Shown: positions 7,945 to 17,820 of the stretch, one piece after another
Layout of the letters: each line of letters begins with the position of its first letter
Position numbering within the stretch: the stretch's first letter is position 1
Assembly: GCA_022821905.1 (NCBI GenBank)
Contig: JAJECS010000006.1
Location: 124,001 to 188,000, forward strand
DNA length: 64,000 nucleotides
Reading direction: 5' to 3'
From: Chloroflexota bacterium
GTDB lineage: Bacteria > Chloroflexota > UBA11872
Notes under the pieces: model-generated
The model's database searches: none
Told to the model about the DNA's origin: nothing
The model's input: the letters and a program-made list of their open reading frames with translations, nothing else
Made by a program: the position numbers and the translations under genes

Positions 7945-8244
7945 TCTGCGCGCCGCGTGCTTGTCACGATGTTCGCTGAGCATCGACTCGAGGAGTTCGC
8001 CATCGCGGTCGATCGCTCGATACAGGTAGCACCAGCACCCGGCGACCTTCACGTACGTCTCGTCGAGGAGCCAGGAGACGCGCGCCCTCCCGCGCCGCTT
8101 ACGGCGGAGCTGGTCGGCCAGCAGGGGCGCGAAGCGGAGCTCCCAGGCCCGCACCGTCTCGTGGGTCAGCTCAAAACCACGCTGCAGCAGCAACTCGGCC
8201 ACATCGCGGAAGCTCAGTTTGTAGCGCAGGCGCGGCTCTGGGGC
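7945..8244 (-). pseudogene. IS6-like transposase fragment (DDE), truncated at both ends
   Basis: The minus-strand frame reads LRYKLSFRDVAELLLQRG, then HETVRAW, then LLDETYVKVAGCWCYLYRAI and LESMLSEHRDKHAARR. This matches the helix-turn-helix and first catalytic Asp region of IS6/IS240-type transposases. Similarity stops near 7945, before the second Asp and the Glu, and the N-terminus is missing. The open frame begins immediately after a TAG at 8245-8247 that is also the stop codon of the adjacent ABC ATPase gene. No terminal inverted repeats were seen, so this is an old relic that cannot transpose. Confidence 0.8.
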
Positions 8245-9378
8245 CTACTCGGAATCGTCTGTGGCGTCGCCGTCGGTCGCGGAGCCGGCCGCTAGCGTGG
8301 CGTTCGTCGCGGGATTTGTGCTGTTGCCCGCCGCCGTGTTCATGGGTAGCCGGTCGCGCACACCCGCCAGCTCCAGCTCCTTCGCGCGGTGACACGCGAC
8401 CCAGTGACCCTCCGCCACCTCTTCCCAGACGGGCGTGTCGGTCCGGCACACGTCCTGCGCATAGCGACAGCGGGGGTGGAAGTAGCACCCGGACGGTGGC
8501 GCCGCCGGATTCGCGACCTCGCCCTCCAATACGATGCGCTGCGAGCGCCTTCGCGGGTCCGGCTCCGGCACCGACGACAGCAGGGCCTCCGTGTACGGAT
8601 GCCTCGGGCTGTTGAACAGACGCTCACGATCGGTCATCTCGACCAGGCGGCCCACGTACATCACCGCCACCCGGTCGCTGAGGTGCTTCACCACACTCAG
8701 GTCGTGCGCCACGAAGAGATACGTGAGCCCGAGTTTCTGCTGTAGGTCGAGCAGTAGATTCAGGATCTGCGCCTGCACCGAAACGTCCAGCGCGGATACC
8801 GGCTCGTCGGCCACGACCAACGTGGGGTTCAGGGCCAGCGCCCGGGCGATTCCGATGCGCTGCCGTTGCCCGCCGCTGAAGGCGTGCGGGAATCGGCGCA
8901 TGTACTCAGGACGCATACCCACCAAGCGCAGCAGCTCTTCCACCCGCTCCTGCCGTTCCCGGCCGCTGCGCATGCCGTTCACCAGCAGCGGCTCACCGAC
9001 GATCTCCAGCAACGGGAACCGTGGGTTCAGCGAGCTGAAGGGGTCCTGAAAGATCATTTGCATGTCGCGACGCAGCCGCCGCAGCTCGCGCCGCGTGCTT
9101 TGCGCCACATCGAACACCGTGTCTTCGGTCGGCCGGAACAGAATCTGGCCATCCGTCGGGTCGACCGCGCGCAGGATGCAGCGGGCCGTGGTCGTCTTCC
9201 CGCAACCGCTCTCACCCACCAGCGACAGCGTCTCGCCCCGGTTGATGTGGAACGACACATCGTCCACGGCTCGCACCGCGCCCACCTCGCGGCGCATAAA
9301 GCCCTTCCGGATGGGAAAGTACTTCTTGAGGCGTTTCACCTCGAGGAGAGGGTGTCCGTTCGGCCCTTCGACGGTCAT
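8245..9378 (-). CDS. ABC transporter ATP-binding protein, OppF/DppF type
   Basis: This 377-residue ATPase drives peptide-type uptake. Walker A is GESGCGKT (residues 55-62), the signature is [15 protein letters not shown] (from 167) and Walker B is LVVADEP (187-193). The C-terminal oligopeptide extension follows, with the usual cysteine-rich stretch ([15 protein letters not shown]). The last 40 residues are low-complexity Ala/Thr/Asn/Asp and end at a TAG that borders the IS6 relic, so the original C-terminus may have been altered. It overlaps the OppD-type gene by 4 bp and is the last gene of the operon running 13480 to 8245. Confidence 0.93.
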   Translation of the reverse strand: MTVEGPNGHPLLEVKRLKKYFPIRKGFMRREVGAVRAVDDVSFHINRGETLSLVGESGCGKTTTARCILRAVDPTDGQILFRPTEDTVFDVAQSTRRELRRLRRDMQMIFQDPFSSLNPRFPLLEIVGEPLLVNGMRSGRERQERVEELLRLVGMRPEYMRRFPHAFSGGQRQRIGIARALALNPTLVVADEPVSALDVSVQAQILNLLLDLQQKLGLTYLFVAHDLSVVKHLSDRVAVMYVGRLVEMTDRERLFNSPRHPYTEALLSSVPEPDPRRRSQRIVLEGEVANPAAPPSGCYFHPRCRYAQDVCRTDTPVWEEVAEGHWVACHRAKELELAGVRDRLPMNTAAGNSTNPATNATLAAGSATDGDATDDSE

Positions 9379-10427
9379 GCCCGCTCGTCCGTGGGCTCGT
9401 GATACAGGAAGCAGCTCACCAATTGATCTGACTTTTCCTCATCGAGCGCCTGGAGTTCGGGCACGTGCCGATCGCACGTTCCCGGAATGAATTGTGGACA
9501 GCGATCGTGGAACGGACAGCCCTCGGGCCGGTTGTAGGGATGCGGGATGGCGCCGCTGATGGTGGGCAGCGGGACACGCGCCTCTGAATACAGGCTCGGG
9601 ATCGACTGCAGCAGCAGGCGTGTGTAGGGATGCTTGGGATTGTGGAAGATCGCATCCACGGAACCCTCCTCAACCACCCGTCCCAGATACATCACGACAA
9701 CGGTGTCGCACATCTCGGCCACCACGCCCAGGTTGTGCGTGATCAGGATGATCGCCATACCGAGGTCGGTCTGAAGCTGCCGCAGCAGGTCCAGAATCTG
9801 CGCCTGCGTCGTCACGTCCAGAGCCGTCGTGGGCTCGTCGGCAATCAAGACTCTCGGCTCGGCGGACAGCGCCATGGCGATCATCGCGCGCTGCCGCAGA
9901 CCACCGCTCAGCTGGTAGGCGTATTCGTTAAGGCGCGCCTCGGCTCGTGAAATTCCTACTTGCCGCAAGAGGTCGGCCGCACGTTCACGGGCTTCGCGCT
10001 TGCCCAACGGCGAGTGCAGCCGGATGGCCTCGACGATTTGGCTCCCGATCGGATGCACCGGACTGAACGAGGTCATGGGTTCCTGAAAGATCATCGCGAT
10101 CTCGCCGCCGCGAATCTGCCGCATCTCCGGGCCGTCGGCCGAAATCTGCGCCAGATCGAGTTCGACCTCCCGTCCGTCGGTTCGATGTAGATAACGGATT
10201 TCGCCTTCCACGATTCCGCCTGGATGTTCGACGATGCGCAATATCGAGCGTGCGGTCACGCTCTTTCCGCAGCCGCTCTCGCCCACGATCCCGAGGGTCT
10301 GGCCGGCGCACACCTCGAAGCTCGCGCCGTCCACCGCGCGCACCGTGCCCTCATCTGGGAAGAAATAGGTCTTGAGGTTGTGCACGCGCAGCAGTGGCCG
10401 CCGTTTCCCTGCGGCAAGGGTGGCCAT
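9375..10427 (-). CDS. ABC transporter ATP-binding protein, OppD/DppD type
   Basis: This is a 350-residue partner ATPase. It shows Walker A GESGCGKS (49-56), a [15 protein letters not shown]-loop, [15 protein letters not shown] as signature and [16 protein letters not shown] for Walker B and D-loop. The C-terminal cysteine-containing segment ([16 protein letters not shown]) is the family's oligo/HPY region. Together with the OppF-type protein it forms the cytoplasmic heterodimer. It begins 3 bp after the OppC-type permease stop and overlaps the next gene by 4 bp, so translation is coupled. Confidence 0.93.
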   Translation of the reverse strand: MATLAAGKRRPLLRVHNLKTYFFPDEGTVRAVDGASFEVCAGQTLGIVGESGCGKSVTARSILRIVEHPGGIVEGEIRYLHRTDGREVELDLAQISADGPEMRQIRGGEIAMIFQEPMTSFSPVHPIGSQIVEAIRLHSPLGKREARERAADLLRQVGISRAEARLNEYAYQLSGGLRQRAMIAMALSAEPRVLIADEPTTALDVTTQAQILDLLRQLQTDLGMAIILITHNLGVVAEMCDTVVVMYLGRVVEEGSVDAIFHNPKHPYTRLLLQSIPSLYSEARVPLPTISGAIPHPYNRPEGCPFHDRCPQFIPGTCDRHVPELQALDEEKSDQLVSCFLYHEPTDERA

Positions 10428-10430
10428 CAG

Positions 10431-11624
10431 CTAGGTCCCGTACGGATCCGCGGCGTCCCGCAGACCGTCCCCGAGGAAATTGAACGCCAGAATCGCGACG
10501 ATCACCGGCAGCGCCGGCAGCAGCAGCCAGGGTGACAGCGCCAACACCTGGATGTTCTGCGCCTGCTGCAGCAGCACCCCCCAGGAGATGGCGGGCGGCC
10601 GCAAGCCTAGGCCCAGGAATGACAGCGAGGTCTCGCTGATGATGATTGTGGGGATGGCCAGCGTCGTGGCCGCGATGATGTGGCTCAGGAACGAGGGCAC
10701 CATGTGTCGCAAGATGATGCGCATGCGGCTGGCCCCGGCCAGCTCGGCGGCCATCACGAAGTCCTCTTCCCGCAGCGAGAGAAAGCGGCCGCGCACCACG
10801 CGCGCCAGTTCGGTCCACAAGATCAACGCCAGCAGGATTGTGATCGCGAAGTAGATCTGCTCGATCGACCAGTCCTTCGGCACGGCTGCGGCAATTCCCA
10901 TCAACAGCGGAATCTGCGGGATCGAGCGCACAATTTCGATGATGCGTTGAATCACGGTGTCGATCAGGCCGCCAAAGTACCCCGACACGCCGCCGATCAC
11001 GATTCCCAGAATCTGACTGATCGCCACCGCGATCAGCCCGATCGTCATCGAGATCCTGGTCGCGAAAATGATCCGCGACCACATGTCGCGCCCTTGAATA
11101 TCAGCGCCCAGCAGCGACACATGCTCCTGCGCCAGCGCGCCACCCGCGTCGTCGCTCACTCCGATCAGGTGCCGGTCCCACGGAATGATGCCCAAGATCT
11201 CGTACTCCAATCCCTGCGCAAAGAACTGCACCGGGATCTGTTGATCGCCGAGGATCTCGTACACGCGTTTGAAAGTTTCCGGATCGCGACTTCCCTCGAA
11301 TGCGAGCACATGCGGGTTCCACCCGTCGTCATCGAACAGGTGAATCGGCTGCGGCGGCAATAGACCGCGCTTGGCCGCCGGCAAGTTCGGATCGGCGTAG
11401 GCGAAGAAGTCCGCAAACAGCACCACCACGTAATACATGATCAGCACAATCGCCGCGATGTTCGCGACCTTGTGTTTGCGGAATCGCCACCAGGTGAGCT
11501 GCCACTGTGTGGCGACCGAGATGCGCTCTTCCTCGCGCGCGACGCCGACGGCCACGTTGCTCTCAATCGTTCGGGTGGTGTGATCCTCAGCCACCGCGCG
11601 CCTTAAACTTGATTCGCGGATCAA
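10431..11624 (-). CDS. ABC transporter permease, OppC/DppC type, with large periplasmic loop
   Basis: This 397-residue inner-membrane permease has a first helix near residues 55-75 (ANIAAIVLIMYYVVVLFADFF). A long loop of about 110 residues follows (PIHLFDDDGWNPHVLAFEGS and onward). The five-helix transport domain then starts with GRDMWSRIIFATRISMTIG. The EAA loop is visible as FVMAAELAGASRMRIILRHM. The long loop is larger than in E. coli OppC, recalls YejE-like proteins, and is shared with the permease at 22628. The start overlaps the upstream OppB-type gene by 38 bp, so a later start is possible. Confidence 0.9.
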   Translation of the reverse strand: MIRESSLRRAVAEDHTTRTIESNVAVGVAREEERISVATQWQLTWWRFRKHKVANIAAIVLIMYYVVVLFADFFAYADPNLPAAKRGLLPPQPIHLFDDDGWNPHVLAFEGSRDPETFKRVYEILGDQQIPVQFFAQGLEYEILGIIPWDRHLIGVSDDAGGALAQEHVSLLGADIQGRDMWSRIIFATRISMTIGLIAVAISQILGIVIGGVSGYFGGLIDTVIQRIIEIVRSIPQIPLLMGIAAAVPKDWSIEQIYFAITILLALILWTELARVVRGRFLSLREEDFVMAAELAGASRMRIILRHMVPSFLSHIIAATTLAIPTIIISETSLSFLGLGLRPPAISWGVLLQQAQNIQVLALSPWLLLPALPVIVAILAFNFLGDGLRDAADPYGT

Positions 11625-12582
11625 GAATCACCAGCAAGATGTCCGAAATCAGCGTGCCGACTACCGTGATGACGCCCAATAGCAGAATGATCGTCCCCGC
11701 CAGGAAGGAGTCTTGCGCGATCAGCGACTTCAGGAGAATCGGCCCGAGCGTCGGCAAGCTCAGCACGATCGATACGATCACGCTGCCTCCCACGATGTCT
11801 CGCAGCACGAAAGGTACGATGCTCACGAACGGATTCAGTGCCACGCGCACCGGGTACTTGAGCACCGCCTGGCTGTTCGTCAGGCCCTTCGCCCGCGCGG
11901 TCACCACATACGGCTTACGCAGCTCATCCAGCAAGTTCGCCCGCATGATGCGCATCAGGAACGCGGTCCCCGCCAGTCCCAGCGCCAGCGCGGGTATCGG
12001 CATGTGCTGCATCAGATCCCAGAGCTTGTCCCAGCTCCAATCCGCCTGGGCGTACTCCGGCGAGAAAAGGCCACCGACGTTGGCATCAAACAGAACAAAT
12101 CCAAAATACATCAGCACCAGCGCCAAGAGGAACCCCGGAATCGCCAGACCAATGAACCCGATGAAGGTGAACGCATAGTCGCCGATGGAATACTGCTTGA
12201 CGGCCGAGTAGATGCCGATGGGCAGCGCCACGATCCACGTGAGCAGCAGCGCCGCTACCGACACCACAATAGTCAGCAGGAAGCGATCGCCGATCACATC
12301 CAGAACCGGCCGGTTGAACTCGAAAGACACCCCAAAATTCCCCTGCGCCATCAGGCCCAGCCAGCGGAAGTACTGCAAGATGACCGGCTGATCGAGCCCG
12401 TAGAGATCGCGCAGCGCCTGCGCTTCGACGTCGGTGAAGATGGTGCCCTGCGACTGCAACTGCGCGATGTATGAGGTCACGTAATCGCCCGGCGGGATTT
12501 GAATGACGAGGAACGACAGCATCGAAATCGCCCACGCCGTCGCGAACGCAAACAGCGTTCGGCGGATCAGCCAGCCTGCCAT
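11587..12582 (-). CDS. ABC transporter permease, OppB/DppB type
   Basis: This 331-residue permease begins with the standard first helix (IRRTLFAFATAWAISMLSFLVIQ) and the PPGDYVTSYI loop. A helical region follows, then the EAA motif in PYVVTARAKGLTNSQAVLKYPVRVALNP. These proteins form the membrane channel with OppC. It starts 58 bp after the stop of the sugar-isomerase-like gene, on the same strand, and pairs with the solute-binding lipoprotein encoded divergently at 13849. Confidence 0.92.
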   Translation of the reverse strand: MAGWLIRRTLFAFATAWAISMLSFLVIQIPPGDYVTSYIAQLQSQGTIFTDVEAQALRDLYGLDQPVILQYFRWLGLMAQGNFGVSFEFNRPVLDVIGDRFLLTIVVSVAALLLTWIVALPIGIYSAVKQYSIGDYAFTFIGFIGLAIPGFLLALVLMYFGFVLFDANVGGLFSPEYAQADWSWDKLWDLMQHMPIPALALGLAGTAFLMRIMRANLLDELRKPYVVTARAKGLTNSQAVLKYPVRVALNPFVSIVPFVLRDIVGGSVIVSIVLSLPTLGPILLKSLIAQDSFLAGTIILLLGVITVVGTLISDILLVILDPRIKFKARGG

Positions 12583-12640
12583 CGGATCATTTCAGCCCTA
12601 GCGCGGGCAACTGGCCAAGCGTGGCCCGGGCGCAGCCGAG

Positions 12641-13480
12641 CTAGAACCGCCCGGCCACCCAGCCGTCCGCTACGCGCCCGGCGGCCGCCGCGGCCGCCAC
12701 GGGTTCGACGTGGACTTCGAACGTCCACGCACCGTCGAAGCCCATGGTGGTCAACGCCGCGTACAACTGCGCCCAATTCACCTTTCCCTGGCCAGGCATC
12801 CAGTGCCGGTCCGCCACGCCGTCCGTGTCCTGCAGATGCAATGCCATGAGGCGCTCGCCAGCGATGCGCGCTTCGGCCGCTGGATCGAGCCCGCTCATGT
12901 ACGCGTGCCCGGTGTCCAGGCAGAGTCCCACCTCATCGGGATAGCCGTCAATCACGGCCCGCACCTCTTCCATCAGGACCCCCGGCCGGGGCCGGCCATG
13001 TGACGGCATGTTTTCGCAGGCGAGGCGAATGCCGAGCGTCTCGGCCATCCGCAGCAACTCGTCCAGCGAGCGACGAAAGGCATCCAGATGCGCCGCGCGG
13101 TTCCGTTCGTCCCATTCGAGTGACTTGTTAGGTGGAACTCCACTGCCGCTGGGATGCACGATCGCCGCGCCGCCGCCCAGCGCCGCGTACGGCTCGAAGC
13201 ACGCGCTGATCTCCGCTACCGAAGACTGGCGATGGTCCTCGTCCAGCGCGCCCAGATTCGTTGCGCCGATTGGTGGGTGGATGGTTCTGGCCTGCACGCC
13301 ATGCCGATCGAGCACCGATCGCACCACCTCGACATCGGCAGGGGGCTCCACGTGCTTGGCAGAGAGCTCGCAGCCGCGGATTCCGGCTGCGGCCAGGCCG
13401 CGCACAATCGGCTCCAACCCCCCCGCACGCTCATCTTCCATGAAATAATTCGACGAGATGGCCAGGCCGAACTTTGGCAC
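12641..13480 (-). CDS. sugar phosphate isomerase/epimerase-like TIM-barrel protein
   Basis: This 279-residue AP-endonuclease-2-type TIM barrel begins VPKFGLAISSNYFMED. Metal-binding candidates are in CENMPSHGRPRPGV (Glu), GLCLDTGHAYMSG (Asp, His) and FEVHVEP (Glu). These are the positions used in xylose-isomerase-like epimerases. I chose the GTG at 13480, preceded by a GGGGGG run, because the longer frame to 13606 adds 42 basic residues unlike the family. It is the first gene of the peptide-type ABC operon, so it may act on the imported compound. The substrate is not known. Confidence 0.83.
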   Translation of the reverse strand: MPKFGLAISSNYFMEDERAGGLEPIVRGLAAAGIRGCELSAKHVEPPADVEVVRSVLDRHGVQARTIHPPIGATNLGALDEDHRQSSVAEISACFEPYAALGGGAAIVHPSGSGVPPNKSLEWDERNRAAHLDAFRRSLDELLRMAETLGIRLACENMPSHGRPRPGVLMEEVRAVIDGYPDEVGLCLDTGHAYMSGLDPAAEARIAGERLMALHLQDTDGVADRHWMPGQGKVNWAQLYAALTTMGFDGAWTFEVHVEPVAAAAAAGRVADGWVAGRF

Positions 13481-13848
13481 GTCTATAACCCCCCGTATCG
13501 TGCGCCTACTGAGAAACTCGGTCGATGGTCTGGTGTGAATGCTGGCGATGATGGGCGGTCGCCACTTGAACGGCGAACGCTGCACCCGCTCACCGAGCGC
13601 CTGCACGAGCCGGCGCGGCCCGGCCGCCAGGGGATATTGCCGCGCTGGCCGTCTGTCTGCTCATGCGCCAATGTCAGAAGGCGGATCCGAATCCTCTTCC
13701 AGCAATGAGACAACGCCCTCGCGATGCGCATGATATCGTAATCGTCATCGGGATCGTCGCACCGGTTGCAGGCATCTCCGGTCGGCGCAAGCGTGATTGT
13801 TGAGCAAAGCGGGTATCGCATCCGAGGCTGGTACCGGGGAGGTTGGTT
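13481..13848. promoter_or_regulatory. divergent intergenic region between the ABC operon and its solute-binding gene
   Basis: This 368-bp region holds no supported gene and must contain the promoters for both the minus-strand operon and the plus-strand binding protein. A GGGGAGG ribosome-binding site lies at 13836-13842, 6 bp before ATG 13849. I could not fix -35/-10 pairs. The word TCCAGCAATGAGA near 13700 recurs near 18868 upstream of the second binding-protein gene. Confidence 0.35.
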
Positions 13849-16086
13849 ATGAAACACCTGTCGCGTCGACATTTGCTTCGTTTGATCGGAGGCGGTGCAG
13901 TCGGAGTAGCGGGCGTGCCGATCCTGATGGCCTGTGGCGAAACTCAGGTCGCCACCAAGGAAGTGCCGATCGAGACGACCGTGATCAAAGAGGTCCCGGT
14001 CGATAGGGTGGTGATCCAAGAGAAGATCGTCACCAAGGAAGTGGAAGTGCCGGTCGGGACCACCGTGATCAAGGAAGTTCCGGTCGAGAAGATCGTAGAA
14101 AAGGTCATTGAGACCGAGCGGGTGGTACCGGCCCTCCAGCCGGCCAGCGGTGAGAACGTCGACGTCGTTACTGGCTTCATTCCGGAAACGTTCTCCGAGG
14201 CACCGCAATGGACCGCGTTGGTGCAGGACGGGAAGCTGCCACCTATCTCGGAGCGGCTGCCAAAGGAGCCGTTGGTCTACCGACCGTTGCGGCGAATTGG
14301 CAAGTATGGCGGCACGATGCGCCGGGCGTTCACTGGGCCCGGCGACCTCGCCAACTTTGACCGCATCCTCCACGACACGTTCTTGTACTGGAACAGCCAG
14401 CTAACTAAAGTCGTCCCTTATATCGCCAAGGGGTGGGAGGTCAGTGACGGCGGGACCACCTTTACGTTCTTCATGCGCGAGGGGCACCGCTGGTCCGACG
14501 GCACGCCGCTTACCGCTGACGACGTCATGTTTTGGTACGAGGACTTGTATCTGAACGACGACTACCACCCAGGTGGATCTACCTGGAATGCCGACTCCCA
14601 GGGTGAACAGGGTACGTGGGAAAAGGTGGACGACTACACGGTCAGGGTAAGCTTCGGCGCACCCAACTTCGTTTTCGTCGAGCAGCTGGCTTCGAACCCG
14701 CCTGGCGGCGCGTTCTCCTCGAGTCACCTCGGAAATAGCATCTGGGCACCCAAGCACTACCTGTCCCAGTTTCACCCCAAGCACGTCGGTGACGACAACG
14801 CCGCGAAGCTGGCCAGCGACGCCGGCTACGAGAACTGGGTCCAGCACATGAAGACGGTCGCGCACCCCGTGCGCAACCCGGGGTGTCCGGTTACAACCGC
14901 CTGGAAGCCTCTAACCGCTAACAGCACACCGCAGGTATTGCTGGAGCGAAATCCCTACTATCACGCTGTGGATATCGAGGGCAATCAGCTGCCCTACATC
15001 GACCGAATCCGGACCGATCTTGCCGAGGACTTGGAGGTACTGAACCTCAGGGCCGTAGCTGGCGAACTTGACTTTCAGGTCCGGCACATCGTCATCGGCA
15101 ACGTACCCGTCTTGAAGGCCAACGAAATCAGAGGCGGCTACACCGTGAGCTTCTATAACGGGAACCACGGCACCGAGGGTGGCTTTCACTTCAACCAGGC
15201 GTGGCAAGGTGATGACCCGGAGATCAAGAAGTGGCTCGAGACCTTTGACTTCCGGCGGGCGCTGTCGCACGGCATCGACCGCGACGAACTAAACGAGATT
15301 CACTGGGTGGGCCTGGGTTCGCCCGGCACGACCTCGCCAGCCCCTGGCTCGCCGTACGCCCCTGAGCCCGAGTACCGCACGAAGTATGCCGACTTCGATG
15401 CTGCGAAGGCCAACGCGATCCTTGACGATCTGGGCCTGGCAGAACGCGATGCCGACGGTTTCCGATTGCGCAGCGATGGCCAAGGCACGTTGATTTTCGA
15501 TCTTGTCTCGGTCGCGGCGTCCTTTGTGGACTTTCCAGGGATCGCGGAGTCCGTGGGTCAGATGTGGGAGCGGAACCTCGGCATCCGCGTCAACTTTCAG
15601 GTGCTCGAGCGCAGCTTGTTCAACGTGCGACGGGCAAATGGCGAGTTGCAAATCTGGATTTGGTCGCTGCACGGGAACGACACACCGCTCCTCTACCCGG
15701 GATCCGCCCTCATGGCGTCCGCGGCCTCTGCCACCCCGCTCTACGGAATCTGGTACGAGACCGGCGGTGCCAGAGGGTTGGAGCCGCCCGCGGGCAGTGA
15801 GATCCGGCGCCAGCAGGAACTCCACCAGCGAGCCAAGGGAGTCTCCGTCGAAGAAGCCCGGGAACTCGGCAAGGAGATCCACCGCATCATGGTGGACAAC
15901 CTGTGGGTCATCGGGACGGTCGGCCTGTCGCCGGCGCTCATTGGTGTGCGAGTTCGGAGCAACCGGCTTGAGAATGTGGCGGAGGTTCTCCCATATGGGC
16001 AAGCGGCCTATAGCCCGGGCCCCGCGCGCCCCGAGCAGTTTTTCTTCAAGGACGCTGTGCCGGTCCAGCTCGATTTCGGCGGTTGA
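13849..16086 (+). CDS. peptide/nickel-type ABC solute-binding lipoprotein (SBP family 5)
   Basis: This 745-residue binding lipoprotein has a twin-arginine signal (SRRHLLRLIGGGAVGV) and lipobox LMAC with acylated C29. Residues about 32-95 are a spacer of near-tandem KEVPVE/TTVIK units, such as KEVPIETTVIKEVPVD. The family-5 domain follows (YGGTMRRAFTGPGDL, then FFMREGHRWSDGTPLTADDV). Cys lipidation and Tat export suggest a membrane-anchored, folded-before-export receptor. It is longer than E. coli OppA (about 540) because of the spacer and insertions. GGGGAGG upstream decides ATG 13849 over the TTG at 13843. It should serve the divergent OppBCDF-type operon. Confidence 0.92.
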   Translation: MKHLSRRHLLRLIGGGAVGVAGVPILMACGETQVATKEVPIETTVIKEVPVDRVVIQEKIVTKEVEVPVGTTVIKEVPVEKIVEKVIETERVVPALQPASGENVDVVTGFIPETFSEAPQWTALVQDGKLPPISERLPKEPLVYRPLRRIGKYGGTMRRAFTGPGDLANFDRILHDTFLYWNSQLTKVVPYIAKGWEVSDGGTTFTFFMREGHRWSDGTPLTADDVMFWYEDLYLNDDYHPGGSTWNADSQGEQGTWEKVDDYTVRVSFGAPNFVFVEQLASNPPGGAFSSSHLGNSIWAPKHYLSQFHPKHVGDDNAAKLASDAGYENWVQHMKTVAHPVRNPGCPVTTAWKPLTANSTPQVLLERNPYYHAVDIEGNQLPYIDRIRTDLAEDLEVLNLRAVAGELDFQVRHIVIGNVPVLKANEIRGGYTVSFYNGNHGTEGGFHFNQAWQGDDPEIKKWLETFDFRRALSHGIDRDELNEIHWVGLGSPGTTSPAPGSPYAPEPEYRTKYADFDAAKANAILDDLGLAERDADGFRLRSDGQGTLIFDLVSVAASFVDFPGIAESVGQMWERNLGIRVNFQVLERSLFNVRRANGELQIWIWSLHGNDTPLLYPGSALMASAASATPLYGIWYETGGARGLEPPAGSEIRRQQELHQRAKGVSVEEARELGKEIHRIMVDNLWVIGTVGLSPALIGVRVRSNRLENVAEVLPYGQAAYSPGPARPEQFFFKDAVPVQLDFGG

Positions 16087-16097
16087 CACAGGAACCA

Positions 16098-16129
16098 CTC
16101 CGCCGCAGGCCAACCGGCCTGCGGCGGAG
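16098..16129 (+). terminator. strong hairpin after the solute-binding gene
   Basis: A perfect 14-bp stem (CTCCGCCGCAGGCC and its complement) has the 4-nt loop AACC and starts 11 bp after the stop codon. There is no T-run, so it is either a Rho-independent-like terminator of GC-rich type or an mRNA-stabilising hairpin. It would separate high expression of the binding protein from the PhyH gene. Confidence 0.7.
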
Positions 16130-16212
16130 GCCCCTGTCGCCCGATATCCCTTGAGGACTTCAGGCTGTGACCGTCACCAGGTCGCTCAAAGCGCCACAGG
16201 AGGAAGGGACGG

Positions 16213-17208
16213 ATGATCGCCAACGCGCCGGGTCTCAGCACGGGCCAAAGGGACTTCTTCGACCGCGAAGGGTATCTCGTCGTCGATGATGTCTTCGACC
16301 CGGCCCGCGATTTCAAGTTGCTCACCGAAGAGCTCGGAAACATTCTCAACCGGATCGCTCGCCGCCTGCTAGAGGCCGGCGACATCGAACACTACGATTC
16401 TGAGGAGTCCTTCGGGCAGCGTGTCCTACAGGTGCTCCGCGCCCCCGGCGCCTTTCCCGCCCAAGAATTCGACATCTCTCTCCCACAAAGGAGATCAATC
16501 GACGTCGACACCCCGATTTACCTCGGGAACGGCGCCTTTAGCATCCTCACCCACCCGATCCTGCTCGACCTTGTCGAGTCGATCGTCGGACCCGAGATAA
16601 CCTCCAGCCCAATCCAACACATCCGCGTCAAAACCCCTCTCTCACTCGCCAGGAATGACAATCAATGGAACGGCATCCCTGATGAAAACACCCTCACCAC
16701 GTCGGCCCACCAGGATATCGGCGTGCAATCCGCCGATGCCGACGCCAGCGAGGTTCTCACCGTCTGGATGCCCCTCACCGACATCTCCGCCGAGATGGGC
16801 TGCCTTGGCGTCTGGCCACGGCACCACCGGGGCGGAATCCTCAATCACTGCCCCGGCAACGAGGGCCTGGCGATAACTCCACAGGCACTGGATGAAAACG
16901 ACTTCTTGCCACTCCCGATGCGCGCCGGTTCGGTCCTCCTAATGACTCGCTACACGCCCCACCGAGCTCTTCCCAACCTCAGCGACAGAGTGCGCTGGAG
17001 CATGGACCTGCGCTATCAGCCGACTGGCCAGATCAACGGCCGCGCCGACTTTCCCGACTTCGTCGCCCGCAGCGCTTCCAACCCGGAATCCGCCCTCGCC
17101 GACCACAACGCCTGGCGCGACCTCTGGTTTGACGCCCGCGCCCGGCTGGCCGGCCAGCCCATCCCCAGCTTTAACCGCTGGAGTGCAGACGTCCCCTGGT
17201 GCGCCTGA
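16213..17208 (+). CDS. phytanoyl-CoA dioxygenase (PhyH) family protein
   Basis: This 331-residue protein is a second Fe(II)/2-oxoglutarate dioxygenase, diverged from the one at 333. The facial triad is visible as SAHQDIGV (H-x-D) and the distal His in RYTPHRALPN, followed by the oxoglutarate Arg in SDRVRWSMDLRY. The segment MGCLGVWPRHHRGG matches the strand before the distal His. An excellent AGGAGGAAGGGA ribosome-binding site precedes ATG 16213. It lies downstream of the binding-protein gene past a strong hairpin. Substrate unknown. Confidence 0.88.
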   Translation: MIANAPGLSTGQRDFFDREGYLVVDDVFDPARDFKLLTEELGNILNRIARRLLEAGDIEHYDSEESFGQRVLQVLRAPGAFPAQEFDISLPQRRSIDVDTPIYLGNGAFSILTHPILLDLVESIVGPEITSSPIQHIRVKTPLSLARNDNQWNGIPDENTLTTSAHQDIGVQSADADASEVLTVWMPLTDISAEMGCLGVWPRHHRGGILNHCPGNEGLAITPQALDENDFLPLPMRAGSVLLMTRYTPHRALPNLSDRVRWSMDLRYQPTGQINGRADFPDFVARSASNPESALADHNAWRDLWFDARARLAGQPIPSFNRWSADVPWCA

Positions 17209-17221
17209 ATTAAGCACGGCC

Positions 17222-17771
17222 GGAACTAGGAATTGCGTGGGACTTCTGGCAAGGACGGCGACCCGGCTCCGTCCGGCTGACCCCACCACGGTGGCCGGCG
17301 CTACCCGACTCGCCCTCCGCGAACTGGCCCGACGCGTGCGGCGCCTCGACGCGGGATGCCCGCGACTCGAGGCCGTGCTGCAGCCCCCTGGTCGCCACCG
17401 CCGCGCCTGATCTGGTCGCGGCCCGCGGGGTGGGCACCGACACGTCCGGCGCGGTGCTCGTCGCCGCCGGCGACAATCCGCAGCGCCTGCACAGCGAGGC
17501 CGCCTTCGCCCACCTCTGCGGCGTCGCCCCCATCGACGCCTCCTCGGGCCGCACCACCCGCCACCGCCTCAACCGCGGTGGCGATCGCCGCGCCAATCAG
17601 GACCTCTGGCGGATCGTCATGGTCCGCATGGCTGGCGAACCCCGCACCCGCGCCTACGTCGCTCGCCGGACCGCCGAGGGCCGCTCCAAACTCGAAATCG
17701 TCCGTGTGCTCAAGCGCTACGTCGCGCGCGAACTCTACCGCTGCCTACCTCGCATCCAACCACCCGCTTGA
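17222..17771 (+). pseudogene. IS110-family transposase C-terminal relic, frameshifted
   Basis: The frame ending near 17383 reads LRPADPTTVAGATRLALREL and ARRVRRLDAG. After a C5 run at 17384-17388 the match continues in another frame with LVAARGVGTDTSGAVLVAAG, LCGVAPIDASSGRTTRH and VLKRYVARELYR. These are the transposase_20 region and C-terminus of IS110/IS116/IS902. Removing one C restores a single frame. The RuvC-like N-terminal catalytic domain is absent, so the element is dead. IS110 elements lack normal inverted repeats, and none were seen. Confidence 0.82.
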
Positions 17772-17820
17772 CGAACGATAGGAGCATCAGATCCCCGTGG
17801 TCTCGGTCTTGGTGTGAGAT

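Noticed and set aside
13483..14373. Minus-strand 296-codon frame across the first receptor start
   Set aside because: It is antisense to the Tat signal and repeat spacer and contains no conserved motif.
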